Shown here piece by piece: positions 56,815 through 64,000 of a stretch of DNA of 64,000 bases (its first letter is position 1; each line of letters opens with the position of its first letter). The stretch is taken from contig NC_020510.1 in the NCBI RefSeq assembly GCF_000348805.1, positions 558,001 to 622,000 of the forward strand. The letters run 5' to 3'. Below the pieces are notes generated by a model. The model saw only the letters and a list, made by a program, of their open reading frames with translations. It had not been told where the DNA came from and ran no database searches. This stretch comes from Blattabacterium cuenoti BPAA (GTDB taxonomy: Bacteria > Bacteroidota > Bacteroidia > Flavobacteriales > Blattabacteriaceae). Position numbers and translations under genes: made by a program.

Positions 56815-57990
56815 TTACAAAATTTTAAAATTTTCTATATCCCCAATTTTAGGAAAACTTTCCCCTTTTTTTCCATAAAATTTCTTGCCTTTGACAATAA
56901 ATTCTTCATAGGCAAAAAAATAGGATAAGTCTCCTATATCTACTATTTTAGTAAAAATAGAAATATTTTTTTTCATTAAATCCAATTTTTCAAAATTTAT
57001 TAATCCTATGTCTACAAAAAATTCATTTTTATTTTTCTGTATTTGAACCTTTCTATATATTTTATCTAATAAAATGTTTTTGTTTTCTGGAATATTAAAA
57101 TAAGATTTATAATCTTTTTCAAGATCTACTCCTGTAGAAAAAGAAATAAAATAAAAAGCCGAAAGAATAGATAATACACTATATTTTCTAATGATTTTTT
57201 TTTGAAAGTCTTTAGGATAATTTCCTGATTCAATTAGAACACAAGGATAACCTAATTTTTGTAATCGATCTCCAGTTGCTGTAGGGTACAATTCATCAGA
57301 AAATCTTCCTATTGATCCAATATCAGGTAAAATTTTATAAATTTCATTTGCAATAAAATTTATAATTCCCATAGATTTTTTTCTACTTATAGAATAGATA
57401 TTTTTTTCTATGGATATAGAAGGAGATAAAAAAGACAAAATAGCGGGGTTAAAACTTTTATGTCCAACATTATAAATGCTTCTTTGATCATGTAAATTAA
57501 ATAAAATATTAGGATTATTTTTTTCTATTTCCTGAAATAAAATTTGCATTTCTGGAGATTGTAAACGAATAGCATCTCTATTTAAGTCTATATTTATGGC
57601 GTTTCTTCTTTGAAAAATTTCAGCCCCGTCAGGATTTAGCATAGGAATAAATAAAATAGTTAAATTTTTTTTTAAAAATTGAACTAAATCACAATTTTTT
57701 TTTATTAAAAAAAAATGAAAAAGGTCAAACATAGATTTAGTGCCAGTTGTTTCATTTCCATGCATTTGAGACCATATCAATATTTTCTTTTTTCCTATCC
57801 CCCATTTTATTTTGAAAATGATTCTTTTTTCTATGGACAATCCTATAGGAATAATAGAGCATATATCTTTATATTTATTCATAATTTTTAATAAGTCAGA
57901 ATATTTGAAAATTTTTGAATCTCCAATCCTACTATCTTTAAAAAAAGATTCATAACTCTGAGATATAGATAGAATATCGAAAAGCAACAT
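56815..57990 (-). CDS. M14 family zinc carboxypeptidase
   Basis: A 391-residue metallopeptidase-like protein. The zinc motif HxxE appears in 'IWSQMHGNETTGTKSMFDL' (about 75-93). 'IPMLNPDGAEIFQRRNAINI' and 'DLNRD' carry the substrate-binding Asn-Arg, a third zinc His lies in 'LFNLHDQRSIYN', and the catalytic Glu is in 'YPCVLIESGNYPKDF'. No signal peptide is evident, so it may be cytoplasmic. Substrate is unknown; peptide or murein fragments are possible. Active-site residues are complete. Confidence 0.85.
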   Translation of the reverse strand: MLLFDILSISQSYESFFKDSRIGDSKIFKYSDLLKIMNKYKDICSIIPIGLSIEKRIIFKIKWGIGKKKILIWSQMHGNETTGTKSMFDLFHFFLIKKNCDLVQFLKKNLTILFIPMLNPDGAEIFQRRNAINIDLNRDAIRLQSPEMQILFQEIEKNNPNILFNLHDQRSIYNVGHKSFNPAILSFLSPSISIEKNIYSISRKKSMGIINFIANEIYKILPDIGSIGRFSDELYPTATGDRLQKLGYPCVLIESGNYPKDFQKKIIRKYSVLSILSAFYFISFSTGVDLEKDYKSYFNIPENKNILLDKIYRKVQIQKNKNEFFVDIGLINFEKLDLMKKNISIFTKIVDIGDLSYFFAYEEFIVKGKKFYGKKGESFPKIGDIENFKIL

Positions 57991-58174
57991 AAAAACTTTA
58001 ATTTTATTTTTTTTAAAAAAATTCTACTATTTATATATGATGAATAAAAAAATTGTTGTTATCTTTCAAAAATATAAAATTAAAAAAAATTCATACATCT
58101 GAAATGAAAAATACTGTAAAAAAAATAACAGAATGAATCATATAAAAAAATAAAACGAATTTTTAATATTTATT

Positions 58175-58984
58175 ATGAAAAATTATTTTAAAATAAATTA
58201 TATCGAATCAATTTTATTAATAGTGGGATTTCTTGTTTTAAATTTTTTCAATATAGTTCTTAGAAAATTATTGATTTTTATTAATTTACCTGAAAGCATG
58301 ATATTTTCAATATCATATACTCTTCCTTTTATTTTTTTATTTTTTTTCATATCTCTTCAAGCCCAAAAAAAAAATTTAACCATAGATTTATCCACAAAAT
58401 TCTCTCCATGGTATATTTATTTTGTTATTTTTTGCATGATGTTTTGTATGATCATTATCAATGAATATATTTCTTCATTAGTTCCAAGAGAAGGCCCAAT
58501 ACTAGGAAATATGTATAAAGAAATTGAAGAATTTCTACAAGAAGAAGTTAAAAATCCAATTCCTTTTTTTTCTACTACAATATTATTAGCACCTATATGT
58601 GAGGAAGTTCTTTTTAGAGGAATCATTTTAAATGGAATGTTAAAAAATAAAATACATCCTATTAAAGCTATTTTATTTTCTTCATTTTTATTCGGATTAA
58701 CTCATATGAATCCATGGCAATTAGTAGGAGGAATGATTATTGGAAGTTTTATCGGTTTCATTTATTTTATAACTTCTTCTATTATAGACTGTATATTATT
58801 ACATGTTTTTAATAATGCTTTCGCTATATTCACCATGTTTTTCTTTATAAAAAATGAGGATCCTTTTTTATCAAAAAAAGAGGTAAATATGAATATAGGA
58901 TTCATCTTAATAATAGCTTTTATTATAATAATTAGTGGAAGTATTTTTCTTTTAAAAAAAAAGAAGGAAAAGATCCAAAAATAA
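58175..58984 (+). CDS. CPBP family intramembrane metalloprotease (CAAX-type)
   Basis: A 269-residue polytopic membrane protein. Diagnostic motifs are EExxxR in 'APICEEVLFRGIILNG', FxxxH in 'LFGLTHMNPWQ' and HxxxN in 'LLHVFNNAF', which make up the glutamate/histidine active site of Abi/CPBP proteases. About six to eight hydrophobic segments span the protein, and it ends with a helix and basic tail ('FLLKKKKEKIQK'). Substrate unknown. Retaining this protease in so reduced a genome suggests an essential membrane-protein processing role. Confidence 0.88.
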   Translation: MKNYFKINYIESILLIVGFLVLNFFNIVLRKLLIFINLPESMIFSISYTLPFIFLFFFISLQAQKKNLTIDLSTKFSPWYIYFVIFCMMFCMIIINEYISSLVPREGPILGNMYKEIEEFLQEEVKNPIPFFSTTILLAPICEEVLFRGIILNGMLKNKIHPIKAILFSSFLFGLTHMNPWQLVGGMIIGSFIGFIYFITSSIIDCILLHVFNNAFAIFTMFFFIKNEDPFLSKKEVNMNIGFILIIAFIIIISGSIFLLKKKKEKIQK

Positions 58985-59057
58985 AATTCAATTTTTAAAA
59001 AAAATACTGACTATATACAACAATAAATCATAAAATTTCTTAAAACAACTTTTCATA

Positions 59058-59981
59058 ATGAAAAAACCTTCATTAACTATTTTGGGATGTCATTCTTCCA
59101 TACCTACAAATAAGTTTCATCCTACAGCTCAAATATTAGAAATGAAAGGTTTTTCCTTTCTTATTGATTGTGGTGAGGGTACACAAGTTCAATTAAAAAA
59201 AGCAAAAATAAAATTTAATAAAATCATGCACATATTCATATCTCATTTGCATGGAGATCATTTTTTTGGATTGATTGGATTGTTATCTACCTTTCATTTA
59301 TTAGGTAGAGAAAAATCAATAAGTATTTATGCTCCAAAAGGATTAAAAGAAATCATAGATGTTCATTTTAAATGGTCTTATACTAAACTTAAATATTGCA
59401 TCGATTATATAGAATTATCATCTAAAAAATTGGAAAGAATCATGAAAAATGAAAAAATAGAAGTTTTTTCCATTCCATTGAAACATAGGATTTATACAAA
59501 TGGGTTTCTTTTTAGAGAAAAACCTAATAATAAAAGAAAATTAAACATGGAAGAAATTCAAAAAATACCTGATATTAAAATAGTAGATTATCAAAATTTA
59601 AAATTAGGAAAAGATTTTAAAACTCATGATGGAATAATCATTCCTAATTGGAAATTAACATTTGATCCACCCAAAATATTATCTTACGCTTTTTGTTCAG
59701 ATACTTCCTTTTACTTGCCTATCATTGAACATATAAAATATGTAGATTTATTATATCACGAATCTACCTTTCTAAAAAAAGAAGAAAATAGAGCAATAAA
59801 CACAGGACATTCTACAGCCAATCAGGCTGCATATATAGCTAAAAAAGCTCAAGTAAAAAAATTATTGTTAGGGCACTATTCAAACAGATTTCCTAATCTT
59901 AAAGAATTTGAAAAAGAAGCAAAAAAAATATTCTTGAATGTAGAAGCATCTGAACCTCTCAAAACATATTATTTAGAATAA
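59058..59981 (+). CDS. rnz: Ribonuclease Z
   Basis: Metallo-beta-lactamase-fold endonuclease that trims tRNA 3' ends, needed here because the tRNAs do not encode CCA. The 307-residue protein has 'FLIDCGEGTQVQLKKA', the metal motif 'FISHLHGDHFFGLIGLLSTF' (about 62-81), 'YAFCSDTSFYLP', 'LYHESTFL' and 'TGHSTANQAA', followed by 'LLGHYSNRF'. All zinc ligands are present. It overlaps the convergent permease gene by 13 bases. Confidence 0.95.
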   Translation: MKKPSLTILGCHSSIPTNKFHPTAQILEMKGFSFLIDCGEGTQVQLKKAKIKFNKIMHIFISHLHGDHFFGLIGLLSTFHLLGREKSISIYAPKGLKEIIDVHFKWSYTKLKYCIDYIELSSKKLERIMKNEKIEVFSIPLKHRIYTNGFLFREKPNNKRKLNMEEIQKIPDIKIVDYQNLKLGKDFKTHDGIIIPNWKLTFDPPKILSYAFCSDTSFYLPIIEHIKYVDLLYHESTFLKKEENRAINTGHSTANQAAYIAKKAQVKKLLLGHYSNRFPNLKEFEKEAKKIFLNVEASEPLKTYYLE

Positions 59982-61174
59982 AAAATCATATTCCTAATTC
60001 TTCTTAAAGAAAAAAAAGAGATAATAGATCCTATTATTAAAATCATACATATAACCATACAAGAATCTTTTAGTGTAATTTTAACAGGAAAAGGTATTTT
60101 TTTTGCTATTTTAAATATTTTATATTTTTCTTGTATAAAAGATAAAATATAAGAAAAAAAGAAACCAATTAAACAACCAAAAGTAGTAATCATTAATCCC
60201 ATATAGAAAAATATCATCTTAATTCTGTACAAAGAAAAACCCATACTCCATAATACAAAAAGTTCTTTAATTTTATCTAATTGTAAAATAAAAATAGCAC
60301 TAAATAAATTAAATCCAGTAATCAAAGTCATTAATATGAATAAAAAATATATAAATATTTTCTCTGTATTCAAAACTTTATAGAAAACTCCTTCTTTTTC
60401 TACACGTGTTATTATATTAAATTTTGAACCCAATTTTTTTACCAAAAGATGTTTCATCTTATACATATTCACATTTTCATGAATTTTTATTTCTAATGTA
60501 TGAAAAACTTTTTTTTTCATAGTGTTTTGAAGATCATACAAATCACAAAACAAATATTTTCTATCCATTTTAGGACTAAAATGAAAAAATCCTCTTACAG
60601 AAACTTTTTTTTTCATAAAAAATGAACCCAAAGTGTTTGTTTTATTTTGATTGGGATCAATAATGAACATTTGTAAAGGCATATTCATATTTATTACATG
60701 AGATAACATTGGAAAATATGAACCCAAAGAATACCATCCTACATATATATTTAAAGAATCAAATCTATTGTTTTTTAAATTTATTTTTTTAAATTTTTTC
60801 ATTACTTTTTCATATTCTATATCCACTCCTTTTAAAGGAATGAAATATTCATGGTTATTATAGTGAAAAAAAACTTTTTTTTCCATAGTCTTAGAAACCG
60901 CTATAATTCCTCGTATAGATTTTATTATTTTTATTACATTATCATCAATAAAAAAATCTTTTTCATTGGAGTAGGAAATCGTAATATCAGGATAATGAAT
61001 TTGATAAAATTTTTTATTTAAATTTTCTAATCCAGAAAAAACAAATAAAATAGTAGATAAAGAAAATGTAGAGACTCCAATAGATAAAATGGATAAAAAA
61101 ACAATAATATTAACAAGATTCGTTTTTTTTTTATAAAAAAAATAACGTATAGATATATAAAAAGAAGGATTCAA
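59969..61174 (-). CDS. FtsX/LolC-type ABC transporter permease
   Basis: A 401-residue membrane protein of the MacB/LolC/FtsX class: one N-terminal helix ('LVNIIVFLSILSIGVSTFSL', about 19-38), a large periplasmic domain (about 45-270) and three C-terminal helices ('FIYFLFILMTLITGFNLF', then about 320-345 and 370-390). Flavobacterial homologues next to rbfA are usually annotated as LolC/LolE-like lipoprotein-releasing permeases. Its ATPase partner is not in the window. Retention with BamA and lipoproteins supports an outer-membrane lipoprotein sorting role. Confidence 0.8.
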   Translation of the reverse strand: MNPSFYISIRYFFYKKKTNLVNIIVFLSILSIGVSTFSLSTILFVFSGLENLNKKFYQIHYPDITISYSNEKDFFIDDNVIKIIKSIRGIIAVSKTMEKKVFFHYNNHEYFIPLKGVDIEYEKVMKKFKKINLKNNRFDSLNIYVGWYSLGSYFPMLSHVINMNMPLQMFIIDPNQNKTNTLGSFFMKKKVSVRGFFHFSPKMDRKYLFCDLYDLQNTMKKKVFHTLEIKIHENVNMYKMKHLLVKKLGSKFNIITRVEKEGVFYKVLNTEKIFIYFLFILMTLITGFNLFSAIFILQLDKIKELFVLWSMGFSLYRIKMIFFYMGLMITTFGCLIGFFFSYILSFIQEKYKIFKIAKKIPFPVKITLKDSCMVICMILIIGSIISFFSLRRIRNMIFYSK

Positions 61175-61194
61175 AAAACTATTAAATTTTATTA

Positions 61195-61503
61195 TTATAC
61201 AGCTGAAAAAAAATCCAATTTTGGAATTTTTTTCACACGATACCTAAGTCTATAAGAAAGAATTTTTCTATAAAATCTAGATTTAAAACGGATAGATTTT
61301 AATATATTTTTATCCAAAAAAGGATAAATGCTAATATATACTTTTATTAAATTCATGTCAGGAGTAATATATATTTTAATCAAAGTCACTAAAAATTTAT
61401 TTTTTTTTTGACTATAAAAAATTTCCTTATTAAGAATTTCTGCTATTTCTACAAAAAATATTGAATATAATTTTTTGTTTCTAATCAAGCTTATTTCTTT
61501 CAT
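61195..61503 (-). CDS. rbfA: Ribosome-binding factor A
   Basis: Binds immature 30S subunits. The 102-residue KH-like protein has the family pattern: N-terminal helix ending 'EIAEILNKEIFYSQ', 'LVTLIKIYITPDMNLIKVYI' with the V-x-I-T-P-D type core, and 'LSYRLRYRVKKIPKLDF' at the end. Slightly shorter than average but complete. It precedes the FtsX-type permease gene on the same strand, a conserved Bacteroidetes pairing. Confidence 0.88.
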   Translation of the reverse strand: MKEISLIRNKKLYSIFFVEIAEILNKEIFYSQKKNKFLVTLIKIYITPDMNLIKVYISIYPFLDKNILKSIRFKSRFYRKILSYRLRYRVKKIPKLDFFSAV

Positions 61504-61586
61504 AATTTAGTCAGTTGAATTAAAAACCGATTTTATTTTTTTACAAATCAAATAAAAGTAGTACATGAAAAAAAATTAACAAAAAA

Positions 61587-61618
61587 TTTGTAATAGGGAA
61601 AATAATGTTGTAAACTTG
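61587..61618 (+). promoter_or_regulatory. Promoter for tRNA (CAT)
   Basis: TTTG at 61587-61590 is followed after 20 bases by TAAACTTG at 61611-61618, close to the Bacteroidetes consensus TTTG-N19-TAnnTTTG (one mismatch). The tRNA begins 21 bases downstream. It is the best two-part promoter I found. Confidence 0.5.
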
Positions 61619-61638
61619 CAAAGTTTCCATTTTTTTCC

Positions 61639-61712
61639 GGTCCCATAGCTCAGTAGGTTAGAGCACCTGACTCATAATCAGGGAGTCGCTGGTTCAAATC
61701 CAGCTGGGACCA
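61639..61712 (+). tRNA. tRNA with CAT anticodon, probably tRNA-Ile (lysidine type)
   Basis: Acceptor GGTCCCA pairs perfectly with TGGGACC, followed by A73. Anticodon stem CCTGA/TCAGG holds loop CTCATAA. T arm GCTGGTTCAAATCCAGC. The T arm, and the C4-G69 and C5-G68 pairs, resemble E. coli ileX, whose C34 is changed to lysidine by TilS to read AUA. Elongator tRNA-Met remains possible. AUA should be common in such AT-rich genes, so one such tRNA would be essential. Confidence 0.8.
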
Positions 61713-61723
61713 TTTTATTTTTG

Positions 61724-61798
61724 TAACCGGGGAGGGATTCGAACCCACAACTTACAGTTTAGGAAACTGTTGTTCTATCCTATTTGAACTACCCAGTC
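61724..61798 (-). tRNA. tRNA-Arg (CCT), overlapping the end of rpmA
   Basis: On the minus strand acceptor GACTGGG pairs with CCCGGTT (two G-U pairs), then A73. D stem GTTC/GAAC, anticodon stem ACAGT/ACTGT with loop TTCCTAA give anticodon CCT, reading AGG. The T stem has one U-U mismatch (positions 50-64). The first ten nucleotides (61798-61789) are also the last codons and stop of rpmA. Downstream, 11 bases away and on the opposite strand, is the CAT tRNA. Confidence 0.93.
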
Positions 61799-62052
61799 TT
61801 AGTATCTATAATAGAAACAATTGATTTATTTTTTTTTCCTTTTTTAAAGGAAACATAACCATTTTTTAGAGCATATAAAGTATAATCTCTTCCTATTCCT
61901 ACATTTCTTCCAGGATGATATTTTGTTCCTCGTTGACGAACTATGATATTACCAGAATTCACGTATTGGTTTCCATATATTTTAATTCCCAATCTTCTTC
62001 CTATTGAATCTCTTCCATTTCTAGAACTTCCAGAACCTTTTTTATGAGCCAT
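61789..62052 (-). CDS. rpmA: 50S ribosomal protein L27
   Basis: An 87-residue basic protein near the peptidyl-transferase centre. It starts '[20 protein letters not shown]', the L27 signature with no cleavable N-terminal extension, and continues '[20 protein letters not shown]' and '[20 protein letters not shown]'. The stop TAG (61791-61789) lies inside the downstream tRNA-Arg gene: bases 8-10 of the tRNA. It follows rplU by one base, the universal rplU-rpmA order. Confidence 0.96.
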   Translation of the reverse strand: MAHKKGSGSSRNGRDSIGRRLGIKIYGNQYVNSGNIIVRQRGTKYHPGRNVGIGRDYTLYALKNGYVSFKKGKKNKSIVSIIDTKTG

Positions 62053-62053
62053 A

Positions 62054-62377
62054 TTATTGTTTTTTTTCTAAAAAAGAAATTATTTTTATTTTTGAAAATA
62101 AAGGTCTAAATCCATTTTTAACTTTATATCCTTTTCTTCTTTTTTTCTTAAAAATAAAAATTTTGTTCCCTTTTACATGTTTTAAAATTTCTATTTTAAC
62201 GCTAATTTCTTCTAAAAAAGGATTTCCTAAAAAAAGTTTTCCTTCTTTATAAAACAAAAAAATTTGATTTAATAATATTTTTTTTCCTACATTTTCAGAA
62301 ATATAAGGAACATAAATATACTTATTTTCAACAAGTTTAAATTGTTTATCTTTTATATTAGCAATAGCATATGTCAT
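62054..62377 (-). CDS. rplU: 50S ribosomal protein L21
   Basis: A 107-residue ribosomal protein that precedes rpmA. It has the L21 pattern: '[20 protein letters not shown]', '[19 protein letters not shown]', '[20 protein letters not shown]' and '[20 protein letters not shown]'. Composition is strongly K- and I-rich but length and motifs are intact. It lies 21 bases downstream of sufS on the same strand. Confidence 0.94.
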   Translation of the reverse strand: MTYAIANIKDKQFKLVENKYIYVPYISENVGKKILLNQIFLFYKEGKLFLGNPFLEEISVKIEILKHVKGNKIFIFKKKRRKGYKVKNGFRPLFSKIKIISFLEKKQ

Positions 62378-62398
62378 AAATCAAATAATTTTAATACC

Positions 62399-63634
62399 TT
62401 ACTTTAATAATATTTTTTTTGTTTTTAAAAGACTTTCAATCAAATAATCTATTTCTTTAAAAGTATTATATACAGAAAAACTGATACGAATCATACCTGA
62501 AACTTTAAAAAAATTCATAAGAGGTTGTGCACATAAATGTCCTGTTCTAACCGCAATCCCCAAACGATCTAAAATGCTACCAACATCAAAACAATGTAAC
62601 TCATATAAATTAAAGGAAATAATACCAGATTTTTTAGAAAAATCCCTATCATCTCCATACAATTGGATCCCATCTATTGAACTTAAACGTTTTACAGCAT
62701 ACATCAAAAGTTTCTTCTTGTAATCTTGAATCTTTGATATTCCTATTTTTTTTACAAAATCTATGGCATATCCCCACACAATAATTCCTTCTATATTCGG
62801 AGTTCCTGCCTCAAATTTAAACGGTAAATCTGAGTAAGTTGTTTTATCAAAACTCACATTTTTAATCATTTCTCCTCCAAATTGATAAGGATATAATTTT
62901 TCTAATATTTTCTTTTTTCCATATAATATACCAATTCCAGTAGGTCCATACATTTTATGAGCAGAAAAAACATAAAAATCAACATTTAAATTTTGTACAT
63001 CTAAGTCTAAATTAGAAGGAACTTGAGCTCCATCAATCAAAACTAAAGCTCCATATTCATGAGCTTTTTTAATAATATCTTGAACAGGATTAATTATTCC
63101 TAAAACATTAGATATATGACTAATAGATACTATTTTTGTTTTTTCTGAAATTAAAAATTCAAAATCTGTTAATTTTAAAAAACCATTTTCATAAATGGAT
63201 ATTATTTTTAAAATAGCACCTTTCTTTTTACAAAGAACCTGCCATGGAACAATATTTGAGTGATGTTCAATACAAGAAATAATAATTTCATCTCCTTCTT
63301 TTATAAAAGTATCTATACTAGAAGCAACCAAGTTAATAGATTCTGTAGTTCCTTTTGTAAATATAATTTCCGATGAATGTTTGGCGTGAATAAATTTTTG
63401 AATTTTTTTTCTAACATTCTCAACATATAGAGTTGCTTTATGACTAAGATAATGCAACCCTCTATGAACATTAGAATTCATAGTAGAGTAATAATCTTGG
63501 GAGGCTTGAATTACATTCAAGGGTTTTTGGGTTGTTGCCGCATTATCCATATAAATTAAAGGATTCGAATATATTTTTTCTTTTAAAATAGGAAATTGAT
63601 TTCTTATTTTTTGTATTTCTGTTTCTGAAAACAT
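62399..63634 (-). CDS. sufS: Cysteine desulfurase SufS
   Basis: PLP enzyme that supplies sulfur from cysteine for Fe-S cluster assembly. The 411-residue protein has 'YMDNAATTQKPLNVI' (about 28-42), 'NSNVHRGLHYLS', 'EHHSNIVPWQ', the PLP Lys227 in 'YVFSAHKMYGPTGIGILYG' and the sulfur-accepting Cys in 'AVRTGHLCAQPLM'. All are intact. It is seven bases downstream of sufD, the usual suf operon order; LeuC and other Fe-S enzymes depend on it. Confidence 0.96.
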   Translation of the reverse strand: MFSETEIQKIRNQFPILKEKIYSNPLIYMDNAATTQKPLNVIQASQDYYSTMNSNVHRGLHYLSHKATLYVENVRKKIQKFIHAKHSSEIIFTKGTTESINLVASSIDTFIKEGDEIIISCIEHHSNIVPWQVLCKKKGAILKIISIYENGFLKLTDFEFLISEKTKIVSISHISNVLGIINPVQDIIKKAHEYGALVLIDGAQVPSNLDLDVQNLNVDFYVFSAHKMYGPTGIGILYGKKKILEKLYPYQFGGEMIKNVSFDKTTYSDLPFKFEAGTPNIEGIIVWGYAIDFVKKIGISKIQDYKKKLLMYAVKRLSSIDGIQLYGDDRDFSKKSGIISFNLYELHCFDVGSILDRLGIAVRTGHLCAQPLMNFFKVSGMIRISFSVYNTFKEIDYLIESLLKTKKILLK

Positions 63635-63641
63635 ATATTTT

Positions 63642-64000
63642 TTATAAATGTTTATCTAATTTTTTCTTCATTTTTTTATGTATCAATTTTTTCAATTCAA
63701 AAATATGAATAGAAATCAACATATCCTCTAGAAAAGAGAATAATAATAACATTTTAGCTTTTTTTTCAGAAATTCCTCTTGATTGAAGATAAAATAACTC
63801 AGATTCTTGTATGTTACCTACGGTACAACCATGCGAACACTTTACAGACTCAGAATAAATTTCTAATTGAGGTTTGGCATATATACACGCTTCATTAGAA
63901 AGAAGAATATTATGATTTTTTTGGAAAGCATTTATTTCTTTTATTAATTCATTAATAATGATTTTTCCATTAAAAATTCCTTTAGATTTTTCACATAAAA
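63642..64000 (-). CDS. sufD: Fe-S cluster assembly protein SufD (3' part, cut by window edge)
   Basis: The C-terminal about 119 residues of SufD; the 5' part lies beyond the window. The minus-strand frame reads 'AKPQLEIYSESVKCSHGCTV' followed by 'GNIQESELFYLQSRGISEKK', which is the conserved C-terminal block of SufB/SufD proteins with the 'KCSHG' motif, then a helical, Lys-rich tail to the TAA at 63644-63642. It is a scaffold with SufB and SufC. SufD rather than SufB is chosen because of the immediate downstream sufS. Confidence 0.9.
   Translation of the reverse strand, partial: LCEKSKGIFNGKIIINELIKEINAFQKNHNILLSNEACIYAKPQLEIYSESVKCSHGCTVGNIQESELFYLQSRGISEKKAKMLLLFSFLEDMLISIHIFELKKLIHKKMKKKLDKHL

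Overview
The window is very AT-rich, almost completely coding, and carries a gene set and gene order typical of Flavobacteriia (uppS-bamA-ompH, acpP-fabF-rnc, a separate atpD-atpC pair, efp-sucD, a GHMP kinase-pseudouridine synthase-aroQ run, rbfA next to an FtsX-type permease, rplU-rpmA). Transport, regulation and surface functions are nearly absent and no mobile DNA is visible. Essential and nutritional genes are kept (leucine, riboflavin/FAD, vitamin B6, menaquinone, shikimate, polyamine). This fits a reduced flavobacterial insect endosymbiont, most likely Blattabacterium of cockroaches. The genus call is inference from content and order; no rRNA lies in the window.

Layout. 0-5.4 kb: LPS-transport lipoprotein lptC, tRNA-Phe, then an envelope block (ompH, bamA, uppS, nadK). 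5.6-7.7 kb: a mevalonate-kinase-like gene broken at a poly(A) tract, a pseudouridine synthase and aroQ. 7.7-14.3 kb: a hydrolase, rnc-fabF-acpP, pckA, ribE, pdxA. 14.3-19.7 kb: atpDC, ribF and an AddB-like nuclease. 19.6-23.9 kb: the leucine operon leuA-leuC-leuD-leuB. 24-32 kb: two uncharacterised proteins, tyrS, era, clpB, prfB. 32-37.4 kb: a compact run speA-speB-cmk-fabG-menD. 37.4-43.8 kb: a SanA-like protein, secA, a DUF2795-like protein, fmt, HU, pdxH. 43.9-50.1 kb: tRNA-Met, dnaN, pheT, glyS, trxB and an HsdR-N-like protein. 50.1-55.8 kb: gapA, lepA, tRNA-Arg, pth, sucD, efp, fabZ. 55.8-56.5 kb: the only long gene-poor stretch, with an eroded ORF, a palindrome and a possible structured RNA. 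56.5-64 kb: a small membrane protein, rpmH, two proteases, rnz, an FtsX/LolC-type permease, rbfA, two tRNAs, rpmA, rplU, sufS and the 3' part of sufD.

How the genes work together. The window supplies parts of the translation apparatus (five tRNAs, TyrRS, GlyRS, PheRS beta, Fmt, RF2, EF-P, LepA, Pth), type II fatty-acid synthesis (AcpP, FabF, FabG, FabZ), outer-membrane assembly (BamA, Skp/OmpH, LptC) and host-provisioning pathways. SpeA and SpeB together turn arginine into putrescine plus urea, which links polyamine synthesis to nitrogen economy if a urease exists elsewhere in the genome.

I saw no new multi-gene system. The noteworthy signals are decay and overlap: a GHMP kinase frameshifted in a 10-A run, two genes whose membrane or lipoprotein N-terminus has no ordinary start codon, PheT lacking its tRNA-binding OB domain, FabZ left over from an LpxC-FabZ fusion, the rpmA stop codon formed by nucleotides 8-10 of tRNA-Arg(CCU), and a possible multi-hairpin RNA near 56.3 kb.
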